From: Desulfuromonadaceae bacterium UBA2294
GTDB lineage: Bacteria > Desulfobacterota > Desulfuromonadia > Desulfuromonadales > UBA2294
Reading direction: 5' to 3'
Length of the DNA: 23,282 bases
Assembly (NCBI GenBank): GCA_002345625.1
Contig: DDWE01000051.1
Coordinates: 4,601 to 27,882 of the forward strand
Part shown: one piece after another, positions 14,751-21,776 of the stretch
How positions within the stretch are numbered: the first letter of the stretch is position 1
Layout: each line of letters opens with the position of its first letter
Notes under the pieces: generated by a model
The model's input: only the letters and a program-made list of their open reading frames with translations
Databases searched by the model: none
Told to the model about the DNA's origin: nothing
Position numbers and translations under genes: made by a program

Positions 14751-15761
14751 TCAGTAGCCTAAAAACGCCAGCAGTTTGTCGACATCCGCCATCAGGGCGG
14801 CAAAGCCATCCCCGGTCAGGCTCTGGGCACCATCGCACAGAGCCTTCTCCGGTTCGGGATGCACCTCAACCATGATCCCGTGCGCCCCGGCAACCAGAGC
14901 GGCCCGGGTCATCACCGGCACCAGAGAGCGTTTGCCGGTGGCATGGCTCGGATCGACAATAATCGGCAGATGACTCATTTCGCGGATCAAGGGGACGACA
15001 GAAAGATCGAGGGTATTACGCGTCGCCCGCTCGAAGGTACGGATACCGCGCTCACACAGCACAACCTTACGATTTCCCTCGGCCAGTAAATACTCAGCGG
15101 CGGCGAGAAACTCCTCAAGGGTGGCACTCATGCCGCGCTTAAGCAGCACCGGTATATCAAGTTTGCCGACCTCCTTAAGCAGATCGAAGTTCTGCATGTT
15201 GCGGGCGCCGATCTGCAGCATATCAGCATAACGACAGACCGCATCGAGCTGCTCGATACGCATCACCTCAGTAATCACCGGCAAACCGGCGGCATCACCA
15301 GCCTGGCGCAATAACTTCAGGCCGTCAAGACCGAGACCTTGAAAAGAGTGGGGACCGGTGCGGGGCTTGAAGGCCCCACCACGCAGCATCGCTGCACCAG
15401 CGGCTTTGACCTGCTGTGCCGCGGCCAGCATCTGTGCCTCATTCTCGATGGAGCAGGGGCCGGCAATAACCGGCGGCCGGTTGTCCCCACCAAAACACAC
15501 CCCCGCCACCTCAACAATTGTCGCTTGCGGATGAAAATCCCGTGAGACCAGCTTGTACGGTTTGCTGACATGCAGCACTTCACGCACACCGGGGAGTTCA
15601 CGGATGGTGCTGTCGTCCACATACCCCTGATTGCCGAGAACGCCAATGGCGGTGCGCATACTGCCGGGGATCGGCTCGGCCTGCAGTCCAAGGGCCTGAA
15701 CAGCGGCTATCACCGCATCGATCTGGGCCGGGGCCGCATCGTGCGACATAACGATAAGCAT
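14751..15761 (-). CDS. aroF: 3-deoxy-7-phosphoheptulonate synthase (DAHP synthase, class I beta)
   Basis: First enzyme of the shikimate pathway: PEP plus erythrose 4-phosphate gives DAHP. The 336-residue length and a ferredoxin-like N-terminal regulatory domain (about 1-68, MLIVMSHDAAPAQIDAVIAA) mark the Thermotoga-type class I beta enzyme, in which tyrosine or phenylalanine feedback acts through that domain. Catalytic TIM-barrel motifs: VIAGPCSIE (about 98-106, metal-binding Cys103), RGGAFKPRTGPHSFQG, QIGARNMQNF, VLLKRG, CERGIRTFE and VDPSHATG. All key residues are present. ATG 15761 has AGGAG at 7-nt spacing. Upstream is a divergent region shared with the cytochrome gene, containing a 9-bp inverted repeat. 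Confidence 0.95.
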   Translation of the reverse strand: MLIVMSHDAAPAQIDAVIAAVQALGLQAEPIPGSMRTAIGVLGNQGYVDDSTIRELPGVREVLHVSKPYKLVSRDFHPQATIVEVAGVCFGGDNRPPVIAGPCSIENEAQMLAAAQQVKAAGAAMLRGGAFKPRTGPHSFQGLGLDGLKLLRQAGDAAGLPVITEVMRIEQLDAVCRYADMLQIGARNMQNFDLLKEVGKLDIPVLLKRGMSATLEEFLAAAEYLLAEGNRKVVLCERGIRTFERATRNTLDLSVVPLIREMSHLPIIVDPSHATGKRSLVPVMTRAALVAGAHGIMVEVHPEPEKALCDGAQSLTGDGFAALMADVDKLLAFLGY

Positions 15762-15846
15762 CAGATTTCTCCTGACTCAATTGTCTTTTTAAACCGCAGC
15801 CGCCAGCAGATCGACGGACGGGCTCAAGAGTAACGGCCCCGCAGCA

Positions 15847-15884
15847 AGAATGCAAGTCTCCAAAGATTGTCGACGTTGCATTCT
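15847..15884. promoter_or_regulatory. Inverted repeat in the aroF / cytochrome c divergent promoter region
   Basis: AGAATGCAA (15847-15855) and TTGCATTCT (15876-15884) form a perfect 9-bp inverted repeat with a 20-nt spacer. Each arm contains a TTGCAT that could act as a -35 element in its own direction, so the repeat may be paired -35 boxes or an operator. Confidence 0.4.
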
Positions 15885-15903
15885 GCAGGCTTTTGCGTAT
15901 GAT
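15876..15903 (+). promoter_or_regulatory. Candidate promoter for the cytochrome c gene
   Basis: TTGCAT (15876-15881), a 16-nt spacer and TATGAT (15898-15903, 5 of 6 consensus) lie 24 bp upstream of the ATG. The leader would be short but still contains the AAGGAG site. Confidence 0.4.
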
Positions 15904-15927
15904 ATCGGCAACGAAGGAGTCCCTTTT

Positions 15928-16236
15928 ATGCACAAATTCATGGTCTGGCTGGTTATTTTGACCAGCACTGTTCTGCCTGGTCACACCGTAGCGGCTGCCG
16001 ACTTCGATCCGGTGATGCTCATCCAGGGTTGCCGCGCATGCCACATCATCGGCGCTGGCGGTGGGACCCTCGGACCGCCCCTTAAAGGGATCGGGAGGCG
16101 GTTGAATCCGCAGCAGCTGCACCGGCGGCTCGTTGAGCCGCAACAGCTGAATCCGGAGACCCAGATGCCGGACTACAGTCATCTGCCAGAGCGCGACATC
16201 GACCAGTTAATTCGCGCGCTGCAACAACTGCGCTAA
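15928..16236 (+). CDS. Small periplasmic monoheme cytochrome c
   Basis: A 102-residue class I cytochrome c. The signal peptide ends about VAAA-DFD (residue 24). One heme site, CRACH (Cys35, Cys38, His39), is followed by GAGGGTLGPPLKGIGRR, and Met80 in PETQMPDY is the likely sixth ligand. The mature protein is only about 78 residues, near the minimum for this fold. It would carry single electrons in the periplasm; the partner is not evident because no oxidoreductase lies nearby. ATG 15928 has AAGGAG at 8-nt spacing. An upstream in-frame ATG at 15850 overlaps the promoter region and is rejected. It is read divergently from aroF and is followed by a weak hairpin before trmB. Confidence 0.9.
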   Translation: MHKFMVWLVILTSTVLPGHTVAAADFDPVMLIQGCRACHIIGAGGGTLGPPLKGIGRRLNPQQLHRRLVEPQQLNPETQMPDYSHLPERDIDQLIRALQQLR

Positions 16237-16241
16237 CCCAT

Positions 16242-16260
16242 CTCCTGCCCTTGTCAGGAG
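16242..16260 (+). terminator. Weak hairpin after the cytochrome gene
   Basis: CTCCTG (16242-16247) pairs with CAGGAG (16255-16260) 6 bp past the stop. No proper T run follows, so read-through into trmB is likely. Confidence 0.3.
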
Positions 16261-16298
16261 TAGGGCCTTTGTGCTAGTGTCCCGGCGCACTTCAAACC

Positions 16299-17015
16299 AT
16301 GGACCCGATGATGACCCAACGCACCATTGAAATCAAATCCCCCGCTTTTCTCGACGAAACCGTGCTCATGGCAGCCGGAAACCTGCAGGCCTGCTTCCCG
16401 GTTACCGAGCGCCCACTGGCGCTGGAGATCGGCTGCGGGACCGGTCACTTTCTTCTGGAGATGGCGACACGCCACCCCGAACGTAACTTCCTCGGCATCG
16501 ACATCTACAACAAGGGGTGCTACAAAACCTGCAGCAAGATCGATCTGCACGGCCTTGACAATGTGCGGGTCATGCGGGTCGAGGCTCGTTTCCTTCTTGC
16601 TCATCACTTGCAGCCGGATAGCCTTGCCGCCGTCTACATCAACTGCCCTGACCCCTGGCCAAAAAAAAGACATCGCAACCGGCGCCTGGTCAACGCCGAT
16701 TTTTTGCGTGCCATGCTCCATTTTCTCCGACCGGAGGGTGATCTTTACTTCAGCACCGACTTTGCCGATTACGCCAACGATGTCGCCGACCTGATCCCGA
16801 CACTGCCCGGTTACCGCAACTGCCTGAGCGCCCCTTTGACCACCGAGCTGCCCGGCTATCCGATCTCCAAGTATATGCGCCGCTTCCTCGATCTCGGGCA
16901 GCCGATCCACTTTGTCCACCTGCGTCGGCGCCCGGATTTGAGCACGAGTGATCTCCCGGCGCTTAAGGTCGTTGCCGGATTCCGCGCCCGCTGGGGAGAT
17001 GCGGCCCATGCCTGA
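16299..17015 (+). CDS. trmB: tRNA (guanine-N7-)-methyltransferase TrmB
   Basis: It methylates G46 in the variable loop of tRNAs at N7 using S-adenosylmethionine. The 238-residue protein shows the SAM-binding ALEIGCGTGHFLLEMA (motif I, about 41-56), FLGIDIYNKG, and the TrmB signature NCPDPWPKKRHRNRRLV (about 115-131) with the catalytic Asp118. The C-terminal part SKYMRRFLDLGQPIHFVHL is also typical. The ATG at 16299 has no clear Shine-Dalgarno; ATG codons at 16308 and 16311 are alternatives. The 3' end overlaps the truD start by 8 bp, so two tRNA-modification genes are translationally coupled. A long antisense frame covers it and is rejected. Confidence 0.95.
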   Translation: MDPMMTQRTIEIKSPAFLDETVLMAAGNLQACFPVTERPLALEIGCGTGHFLLEMATRHPERNFLGIDIYNKGCYKTCSKIDLHGLDNVRVMRVEARFLLAHHLQPDSLAAVYINCPDPWPKKRHRNRRLVNADFLRAMLHFLRPEGDLYFSTDFADYANDVADLIPTLPGYRNCLSAPLTTELPGYPISKYMRRFLDLGQPIHFVHLRRRPDLSTSDLPALKVVAGFRARWGDAAHA

Positions 17016-18231
17016 GCCCTTTCTCACCGCCGATCTGCCGGGCACCGGCGGGCGCATTCGCGAATCCGCCGAAGATTTTTGCGTCGAAGAGATTCCTCTC
17101 TATGTCGCCTCCGGCAGCGGTGAACACACCTTTGTCCTGATCGAAAAGCAGAACCTCACCACGCACGATCTGCTACGGCGCGCCGCCGACACCTACGGCG
17201 TCCCCGAGCGGGAGATCGGGTATGCAGGGCTCAAGGACGCGCGCGCCACCACCCGGCAGACCATCTCTGTCCCACATCTTGACCCGGACACAGCCGACCG
17301 CCTGAACAGCGAAGGCATACGCGTCCTTGCCGCCAACCGGCACCAGAACAAACTGCGCCCAGGGCATCTGGTCGGCAACCGCTTTCGCATCCGGATCCGT
17401 GGTTGCGAAGCGGGGTCCGCGGCCCGCGCTGAAGCCATCTGCTCGGTTCTGCACAAACGCGGCGTGCCGAATTTTTTCGGCAGCCAGCGTTATGGAGCAC
17501 TGGGCAACTCGCACCGCATCGGCACCGCCATCATCCGCGGCGACTTCGACACGGCAATGACCGAACTGATCGGTGATCCGGACCGGATTGACAATGAACG
17601 CTGGCGTGAAGCCGCCATCCGTTTCCGGGCCGGCGATGCCAACGGCGCGCTTGCCGTCCTGCCGCAGCATTGCCGTTTCGAGCGTCAGGCCCTTCAGGCC
17701 TTAACCAGTGGTCGTTCGGCGCGCAAATCGCTCCTCGGTCTATCCCGCAATATCCTGCGCCTCTACCTGTCTGCCTGCCAGTCCCATCTGTTCGACCGTC
17801 TGCTCACCATGCGCCTGGCAACCCTTGATACGATCTGGCCGGGAGATTTTGCTTATCGTCACGACAACGGCTCCTGTTTCTTTGTCGAAGACGCCGCCGC
17901 CGAAAACGAGCGGGCCAAAAATTTTACCATCAGCGCCACCGGGCCACTTTACGGCTTCAAGTCGACCCTGGCCCGCGGCCAGAGCGGCATTCTTGAGGAG
18001 AGCCTTTTGGCCAGCGAAAAATTACAGCTGGTCGACTTTAAACTCGGTTCCGGCCTCGATATGCCTGGCGAACGCCGCCCCTTGCGCATCCCCCTTGCCG
18101 ATCCGACCGTCGCCATGAATGACGGTCTGGTTCTCTCCTTCGCCCTACCGGCCGGCAGCTATGCCACCAGTGTTCTGCGGGAAGTCATGAAGAGCCCGGT
18201 CGCAGAGAAGCGCTCTGGCCGCGCAGATTGA
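17008..18231 (+). CDS. truD: tRNA pseudouridine(13) synthase TruD
   Basis: It converts U13 of tRNA-Glu to pseudouridine. The 407-residue protein has the RESAEDFCVEEIPLY start, the catalytic loop GYAGLKDARATTRQ with nucleophile Asp77, the segment RHQNKLRPGHLVGNRFRIRI, PNFFGSQRYG, and the inserted TRUD domain (about 155-320, including LSRNILRLYLSACQSHLFDRLL) before the C-terminal catalytic part ending LPAGSYATSVLREVMK. It is somewhat longer than E. coli TruD. ATG 17008 is chosen because GGGGAG lies 9 nt upstream and it overlaps the trmB stop; the frame is open further upstream within trmB. Second gene of a trmB-truD unit. Confidence 0.95.
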   Translation: MPEPFLTADLPGTGGRIRESAEDFCVEEIPLYVASGSGEHTFVLIEKQNLTTHDLLRRAADTYGVPEREIGYAGLKDARATTRQTISVPHLDPDTADRLNSEGIRVLAANRHQNKLRPGHLVGNRFRIRIRGCEAGSAARAEAICSVLHKRGVPNFFGSQRYGALGNSHRIGTAIIRGDFDTAMTELIGDPDRIDNERWREAAIRFRAGDANGALAVLPQHCRFERQALQALTSGRSARKSLLGLSRNILRLYLSACQSHLFDRLLTMRLATLDTIWPGDFAYRHDNGSCFFVEDAAAENERAKNFTISATGPLYGFKSTLARGQSGILEESLLASEKLQLVDFKLGSGLDMPGERRPLRIPLADPTVAMNDGLVLSFALPAGSYATSVLREVMKSPVAEKRSGRAD

Positions 18232-18260
18232 CAGGGGGAAGGTGCTTCTGTTACATATCA

Positions 18261-18279
18261 ATCATTTCCGACAAATGAT
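18261..18279. other. 7-bp hairpin between truD and the isomerase-like gene
   Basis: ATCATTT (18261-18267) pairs with AAATGAT (18273-18279) around CCGAC. There is no T run after it. It could be a weak truD 3' end structure or part of the leader of the next gene, which lacks an evident Shine-Dalgarno. Confidence 0.3.
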
Positions 18280-18303
18280 GTTCTACAAAAAGCGCACTCC
18301 TTC

Positions 18304-19155
18304 ATGAAAATCCTTCTCTCCGCCGGCAGCCTCTACACCCTCCCTCTTCCCCGGGTTTTCGAACTCGCGCAAGAGACCGGCTTTGACGGCGTTGAAGTGA
18401 TTATCAATCACGACTTCCAGTACGGCAACAACGTGGCCATGCTGCGCGAACTGCAAAAGATTGCACCGATCCTCTCGCTGCACGCCCCGTTTCTGATCCT
18501 TGATCAGTGGGGCGACAAATGCGAACAGTTGCAGCGCACCGCCGAACTGGCAATCGAAACCGGCATCCCGCTGATCAACTTCCACCCCCCATCATGGCTG
18601 GCCATGGAATGGAAGTTCTGGAAGTTTTTGAAAAAAATTGCCGACTTTCAGGAAACCATCGGCCGGCATCAGACCACAATCACCATCGAAAATATGCCGG
18701 CCAGTGGGACGTTCAAGATTGACACCTATGTTCTCGGCAAGACCAGCACCATGATCGAGTTCATGCGTGAGCACAATCTTTACCTGACCTTTGATACTGC
18801 ACATATGGGGTCAAAGCACACCAACTTCCTGCGTGACTTTCATGAATACTACGATTCCGGGCTGATGCGGAATATCCACTTCTCGGATTACGCCAACGGA
18901 CGCGAGCATCTGCTGCCGGGTCATGGCAGCCTGCCACTGACCCGCTTTCTCAATCACTTGCGCGAAACTGACTACGACCGCCACCTGACCCTGGAGCTAT
19001 CGCCGCACGAATTCCCGCCCGGCGAGGAGATGATCCGCGCAACCCTGCTCGAAATCCACGATTATCTGTGTCGGGAGACACGAAAAACGCCGCCAGAAGA
19101 GGCGGCGCAGAGTCAATCAGCGCACAAGATAGACCGAGCAGCGGGAGTGCTGTAG
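18304..19155 (+). CDS. Sugar phosphate isomerase/epimerase-like TIM-barrel protein (AP endonuclease 2 fold)
   Basis: A 283-residue divalent-metal TIM barrel of the xylose isomerase-like/AP_endonuc_2 superfamily. Metal-ligand-like residues fall at the expected strand ends: His60 (LSLHAPF), His94 (NFHPP), Glu129 (TIENMP), Asp164 and His167 (TFDTAHMG), His192 (NIHFSDY) and Glu231 (LTLELSPHE). The glycine-rich GHGSLPLTRFL segment is typical of these isomerases. The actual substrate cannot be told; both sugar epimerases and endonuclease IV share the fold. The start has no clear Shine-Dalgarno. The last 12 residues are encoded by DNA that also encodes the end of uspA on the other strand, and residues about 262-268 by that gene's terminator, so the C-terminal tail is probably not part of the fold. 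Confidence 0.82.
   Translation: MKILLSAGSLYTLPLPRVFELAQETGFDGVEVIINHDFQYGNNVAMLRELQKIAPILSLHAPFLILDQWGDKCEQLQRTAELAIETGIPLINFHPPSWLAMEWKFWKFLKKIADFQETIGRHQTTITIENMPASGTFKIDTYVLGKTSTMIEFMREHNLYLTFDTAHMGSKHTNFLRDFHEYYDSGLMRNIHFSDYANGREHLLPGHGSLPLTRFLNHLRETDYDRHLTLELSPHEFPPGEEMIRATLLEIHDYLCRETRKTPPEEAAQSQSAHKIDRAAGVL
19083..19106 (-). terminator. uspA terminator lying inside the isomerase-like coding region
   Basis: GCCGCC (19089-19094) and GGCGGC (19101-19106) form a GC-rich stem with a 6-nt loop. On the minus strand it is followed by GTTTTTC, 10 bp past the uspA stop. It therefore looks like a rho-independent terminator placed within the 3' coding end of the convergent gene. Confidence 0.65.
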
Positions 19156-19569
19156 GACCTTCGCGGAGGTGCTGCCGTGCAGAACCCGCCGCAACCGCCC
19201 CTTGCCTGATGAGCCGATGACAATCACGTCGGCGACTTTTTCCTCTGCCACCCGCAGGATCTCTTCGGCCGGATCACCAACAACCGTCATCTGTTCCAGC
19301 TCGACCCCGACCTCTCCCGCCACCTTTTCAACGACACTGAAGATTCGTCTTTTGGTCTCCCGCAGACCACAACGCCTGGGGTTGGCGGCAGCATCCGGCA
19401 GGTAATCAATCACCAGTGACTCCTGCGGAGGCAGAACAAACACGGCATAGACCACGCTACGGAATCGATCACCGGAGACCGATGCCAGTCGAACCGCCTC
19501 CTCGGCCGCCTTGTCCGACTGGGGCGAACCATCTATTGCCACCACAATCTTCTTGCCGAGAGTCAACAT
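19117..19569 (-). CDS. Universal stress protein, UspA family, ATP-binding type
   Basis: A 150-residue cytoplasmic Usp domain. The start KKIVVAIDGSPQSDKAAEEAV and the ATP-binding signature GSSGKGRLRRVLHGSTSAKVL (G-2x-G-9x-G-S/T) near the C terminus mark the nucleotide-binding subgroup. These proteins accumulate under stress or growth arrest. I chose ATG 19569 because GGAGG lies 7 nt upstream; the adjacent ATG at 19572 is equally in frame at 4 nt. A consensus-like promoter is upstream. Its 3' end overlaps the convergent isomerase-like gene by 39 bp. Confidence 0.92.
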   Translation of the reverse strand: MLTLGKKIVVAIDGSPQSDKAAEEAVRLASVSGDRFRSVVYAVFVLPPQESLVIDYLPDAAANPRRCGLRETKRRIFSVVEKVAGEVGVELEQMTVVGDPAEEILRVAEEKVADVIVIGSSGKGRLRRVLHGSTSAKVLQHSRCSVYLVR

Positions 19570-19629
19570 CATTGCGCCTCCAACCACCACGAATCAGCAA
19601 ATACATCCAATCCTTCACGCTAAGCGGAC

Positions 19630-19658
19630 AATCTAGCCAAGCGCACCTTTTCTGTCAA
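19630..19658 (-). promoter_or_regulatory. Sigma70 promoter for the UspA gene
   Basis: On the minus strand a perfect TTGACA (19658-19653), a 17-nt spacer and TAGATT (19635-19630) lie about 60 bp upstream of the start. Confidence 0.6.
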
Positions 19659-19703
19659 CTCTTCCCATCACACGAAAATACGACGCCGTCACAACGACAG
19701 CTG

Positions 19704-19732
19704 TTGACATTAATAGAACACCATTTTATAGT
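19704..19732 (+). promoter_or_regulatory. Strong distal sigma70 promoter upstream of the IclR regulator gene
   Basis: Perfect TTGACA (19704-19709), a 17-nt spacer and TATAGT (19727-19732) make this the best promoter in the window. Its transcript would have a leader of about 120 nt that crosses the second promoter and both operator-like repeats. Confidence 0.65.
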
Positions 19733-19775
19733 CATCGTGGATGTTGACTGCCCCCAGCAGACATCCCGTTTTCCA

Positions 19776-19838
19776 TATACAATTGACAACATACGCGCCT
19801 TTCCATTATAAAAGTCGTGGGAATTTTGTATACAATTG
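19776..19838 (+). promoter_or_regulatory. Proximal IclR-gene promoter bracketed by TATACAATTG repeats
   Basis: TTGACA (19783-19788), an 18-nt spacer and TATAAA (19807-19812) form a second promoter. The decamer TATACAATTG occurs at 19776-19785, overlapping the -35, and again at 19829-19838, just past the predicted start of transcription. The second copy lies within the 10-bp palindrome TTGTATACAA (19826-19835). This layout suggests an operator pair for autoregulation by the IclR-family product. Confidence 0.55.
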
Positions 19839-19861
19839 CAGAGAAGGGGATTACCGAATTC

Positions 19862-20644
19862 ATGGCCAAGAAAGATAAATCCGAATATATCATCCAGGCA
19901 GTATCGCACGCGCTGGACCTGCTTGAGCAGTTCCACGGCGAAGTCGATGAGCTCGGGGTAACCGATCTGAGCAAGCGCCTGAAGTTACACAAAAATAACG
20001 TCTTCCGCCTCCTGGCGACCCTGGAATCACGTGGGTACATTGAACAAAACCGGGCGACGGAAAACTATCGACTAGGCCTAAAGTCCCTCGAACTTGGTCA
20101 GACCTTTATTAAGCAGATGGGGCTGTTGCGGCAGGCGAAACCGATCCTCGAGAATCAGGTCGCCGCCTGCAACGAAACCTCTTATGTGGCCATTTTCAAG
20201 GAAGGGCACAGCGTCTACCTTGATGTGGTCGAGACCGACCTGACCGTGCGGGTCGTCTCCCGGGTCGGATCGAGACTGCCGGCTTATTGTACGGCTTCGG
20301 GCAAGGTTCACCTGTCCCATATGTCCGACGAAGAGTTGCTGGAGATGTACCCGGAGCCCAACTTCAAGACCTACACCCCAACGACCATTCCCAATCGCAA
20401 CGCCCTGATTGCTGAGTTGAAGAAAATTGCTGAACAAGGCTACGCCGTTGACAACGAGGAACTCGACTCCGGGGTCCGTTGCGTGGCAGCGCCAATTCGC
20501 GATTACACCCGGCGCATTGTCGGTGCCATTAGCATTTCCGGTCCGTCGATGCGCATGAGCGACGAGCGGGTTGAAAAAGATTTGATCCCCCTGGCCATCC
20601 AGTCGGCCGAAGACCTTTCAGCCCGCCTCGGCTATCACAAGTAA
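19862..20644 (+). CDS. IclR-family transcriptional regulator
   Basis: A 260-residue DNA-binding regulator. The winged HTH (about 8-72) includes IIQAVSHALDLLEQF, GVTDLSKRLKLHKNNVFRLLATLESRGYI and ENYRLG. The effector-binding IclR domain (about 78-255) includes NETSYVAIFKEG, VGSRLPAYCTASGKVHLSHM, GYAVDNEEL, GVRCVAAPIRD and GAISISGP. Such regulators often control catabolism of aromatic or organic acids, usually from a neighbouring operon; here no obvious target pathway adjoins, so it may act elsewhere. ATG 19862 is chosen although AAGGGG is rather far (12 nt); an in-frame GTG at 19817 would place the operator inside the coding region and precede the proximal transcription start. Followed by a strong terminator. 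Confidence 0.93.
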   Translation: MAKKDKSEYIIQAVSHALDLLEQFHGEVDELGVTDLSKRLKLHKNNVFRLLATLESRGYIEQNRATENYRLGLKSLELGQTFIKQMGLLRQAKPILENQVAACNETSYVAIFKEGHSVYLDVVETDLTVRVVSRVGSRLPAYCTASGKVHLSHMSDEELLEMYPEPNFKTYTPTTIPNRNALIAELKKIAEQGYAVDNEELDSGVRCVAAPIRDYTRRIVGAISISGPSMRMSDERVEKDLIPLAIQSAEDLSARLGYHK

Positions 20645-20666
20645 TGGATGAAAGCGAAAGCTAACC

Positions 20667-20698
20667 AAAAAGGCCTCTTCCCAGGAAGCGGCCTTTTT
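20667..20698 (+). terminator. Intrinsic terminator of the IclR gene
   Basis: AAAAAGGCC (20667-20675) pairs with GGCCTTTTT (20690-20698), with an inner CTTC/GAAG pairing. The distal arm ends in the T run. It starts 23 bp past the stop. Confidence 0.88.
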
Positions 20699-20730
20699 CA
20701 TTCGGACCGATAGCCCATAAACAATGGCCA

Positions 20731-20876
20731 CCAAAGGCACAAAGAAAGCCTTGACGTAAAGGCGCTGAGGCACAGAGGAAAGCACAATCTCAGGCGAGGG
20801 GACCCCTTGCTGTCAAGGATTTTGTCACGACAGAAGCATTCTGTTCTCTTCGCGCCGCTGCGCCTCCGCGTCAAAG
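20731..20876. repeat. Imperfect inverted-repeat intergenic element (about 146 bp)
   Basis: This fills most of the 349-bp gap 20645-20993. Two arms of roughly 35 bp (about 20745-20785 and 20838-20876) are imperfect inverted repeats. Both contain, in opposite orientation, TTGACG, 3 variable bases, AGGCGC, 3 variable bases, GGC and a G/A-rich end. The left arm is preceded by short-period purine-rich text (CCAAAGGCACAAAGAAAGCC). This style of CACAAAG/GGCGCAGAGGC repeat is found scattered in intergenic regions of many bacteria; whether this is one needs genome comparison. No coding capacity is seen. Confidence 0.5.
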
Positions 20877-20993
20877 AATTTTCAGCTTATCCTGGCAATT
20901 TGTTGTCCAGAGAACCTTCTTTTCGGTAATGGGCTCGTTCTGATCCGATACAATAACGTTGGGGCAAACCCCCTCCCCGCTTGCAGGGAACGG

Positions 20994-21776
20994 TTGCGGC
21001 ACATGATCTTCCCACCCATTGACCTGACTCCTGCCGACAGCCGGATCAACAATCCGCTGAACCGGCCATTTTGGCTGCCGGTTTCCGGTGCCAGAACGGC
21101 AGCACTGCTGATTCATGGATTCACCGGCTCACCGTGGGAGATGCGCGAACCGACCCGGATTCTGAACGAACGTGGCATCAGCTGTCTGGAGGTGCGCCTC
21201 CCCGGGCATGGGACAACGCCCGCCGACCTCGCCCGATGTCGTTACGAAAACTGGCTGGCCACCGTAATAGCCGGACATAAATTTCTCGCCCGTGAACACA
21301 CCAGGGTTGTCGCCATCGGGCTGAGTACGGGCGCCCTGCTCGGGCTGGCCGCGCACGCTCAAACACCCTTTACCCGCCTGATCCTGCTCTCCCCTTACCT
21401 GTCTTTTCGTAACCGCCTGGCCCCGTTCGCCGGTCTTGTGCGCTTTGTCATCCCCTATCAGTCACGCCCGGTCGCCGCGGAGCAAGCCGGTATCTATTAC
21501 GCGAAACGGCCGGTTGCCGGCATTTATCAGCTCAACCGATTGCGCCGACACGTCGAACCGACACTGCATCAGATTCTGGCGCCGACGCTGGTGATCTGTG
21601 CCGACGGGGACCGGACCATCAACCCGGACAGTGCTGTCCGTCTGTACCAAAGGGTGGGAAGTACGGAGAAGAAGCTTTATCGTTTCGGCGCCGATGTGCC
21701 GCATGTCCTGACGACGGCGGACAATCCGCAACTGGAGAAGACTCTGCAGCTGATTGCTGATTTTATTCCACGCTAA
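20994..21776 (+). CDS. Alpha/beta hydrolase (carboxylesterase / monoacylglycerol lipase-like)
   Basis: A 260-residue serine hydrolase without signal peptide. Oxyanion-loop motif HGFTGSPWEM (about 41-50), LPGHGTTP, nucleophile elbow GLSTG with Ser111, acid Asp206 in CADGDRTIN and His237 in ADVPHVL give a complete triad. The architecture resembles the Est30/thermostable carboxylesterase and monoglyceride lipase group, acting on short acyl esters. TTG 20994 has AGGGA close upstream (4 nt); ATG 21003 in the same frame is the alternative with poor spacing. A TACAAT (20949-20954) could be its -10, but no good -35 is seen. The 3' end overlaps convergent coaE by 14 bp. Confidence 0.88.
   Translation: MRHMIFPPIDLTPADSRINNPLNRPFWLPVSGARTAALLIHGFTGSPWEMREPTRILNERGISCLEVRLPGHGTTPADLARCRYENWLATVIAGHKFLAREHTRVVAIGLSTGALLGLAAHAQTPFTRLILLSPYLSFRNRLAPFAGLVRFVIPYQSRPVAAEQAGIYYAKRPVAGIYQLNRLRRHVEPTLHQILAPTLVICADGDRTINPDSAVRLYQRVGSTEKKLYRFGADVPHVLTTADNPQLEKTLQLIADFIPR

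Noticed and set aside
14027..14875. 282-codon plus-strand frame across the flavodiiron and aroF genes
   Set aside because: It spans two well-defined minus-strand enzymes and the terminator between them.
16254..17057. 267-codon minus-strand frame opposite trmB
   Set aside because: TrmB motifs on the plus strand are unambiguous; the antisense frame is a by-product of GC-rich codon bias.
18304..19155. Endonuclease IV (nfo)
   Set aside because: The superfamily fold and metal ligands fit, but the characteristic endonuclease IV signature segments are not visible; a sugar isomerase/epimerase-like role is more likely.
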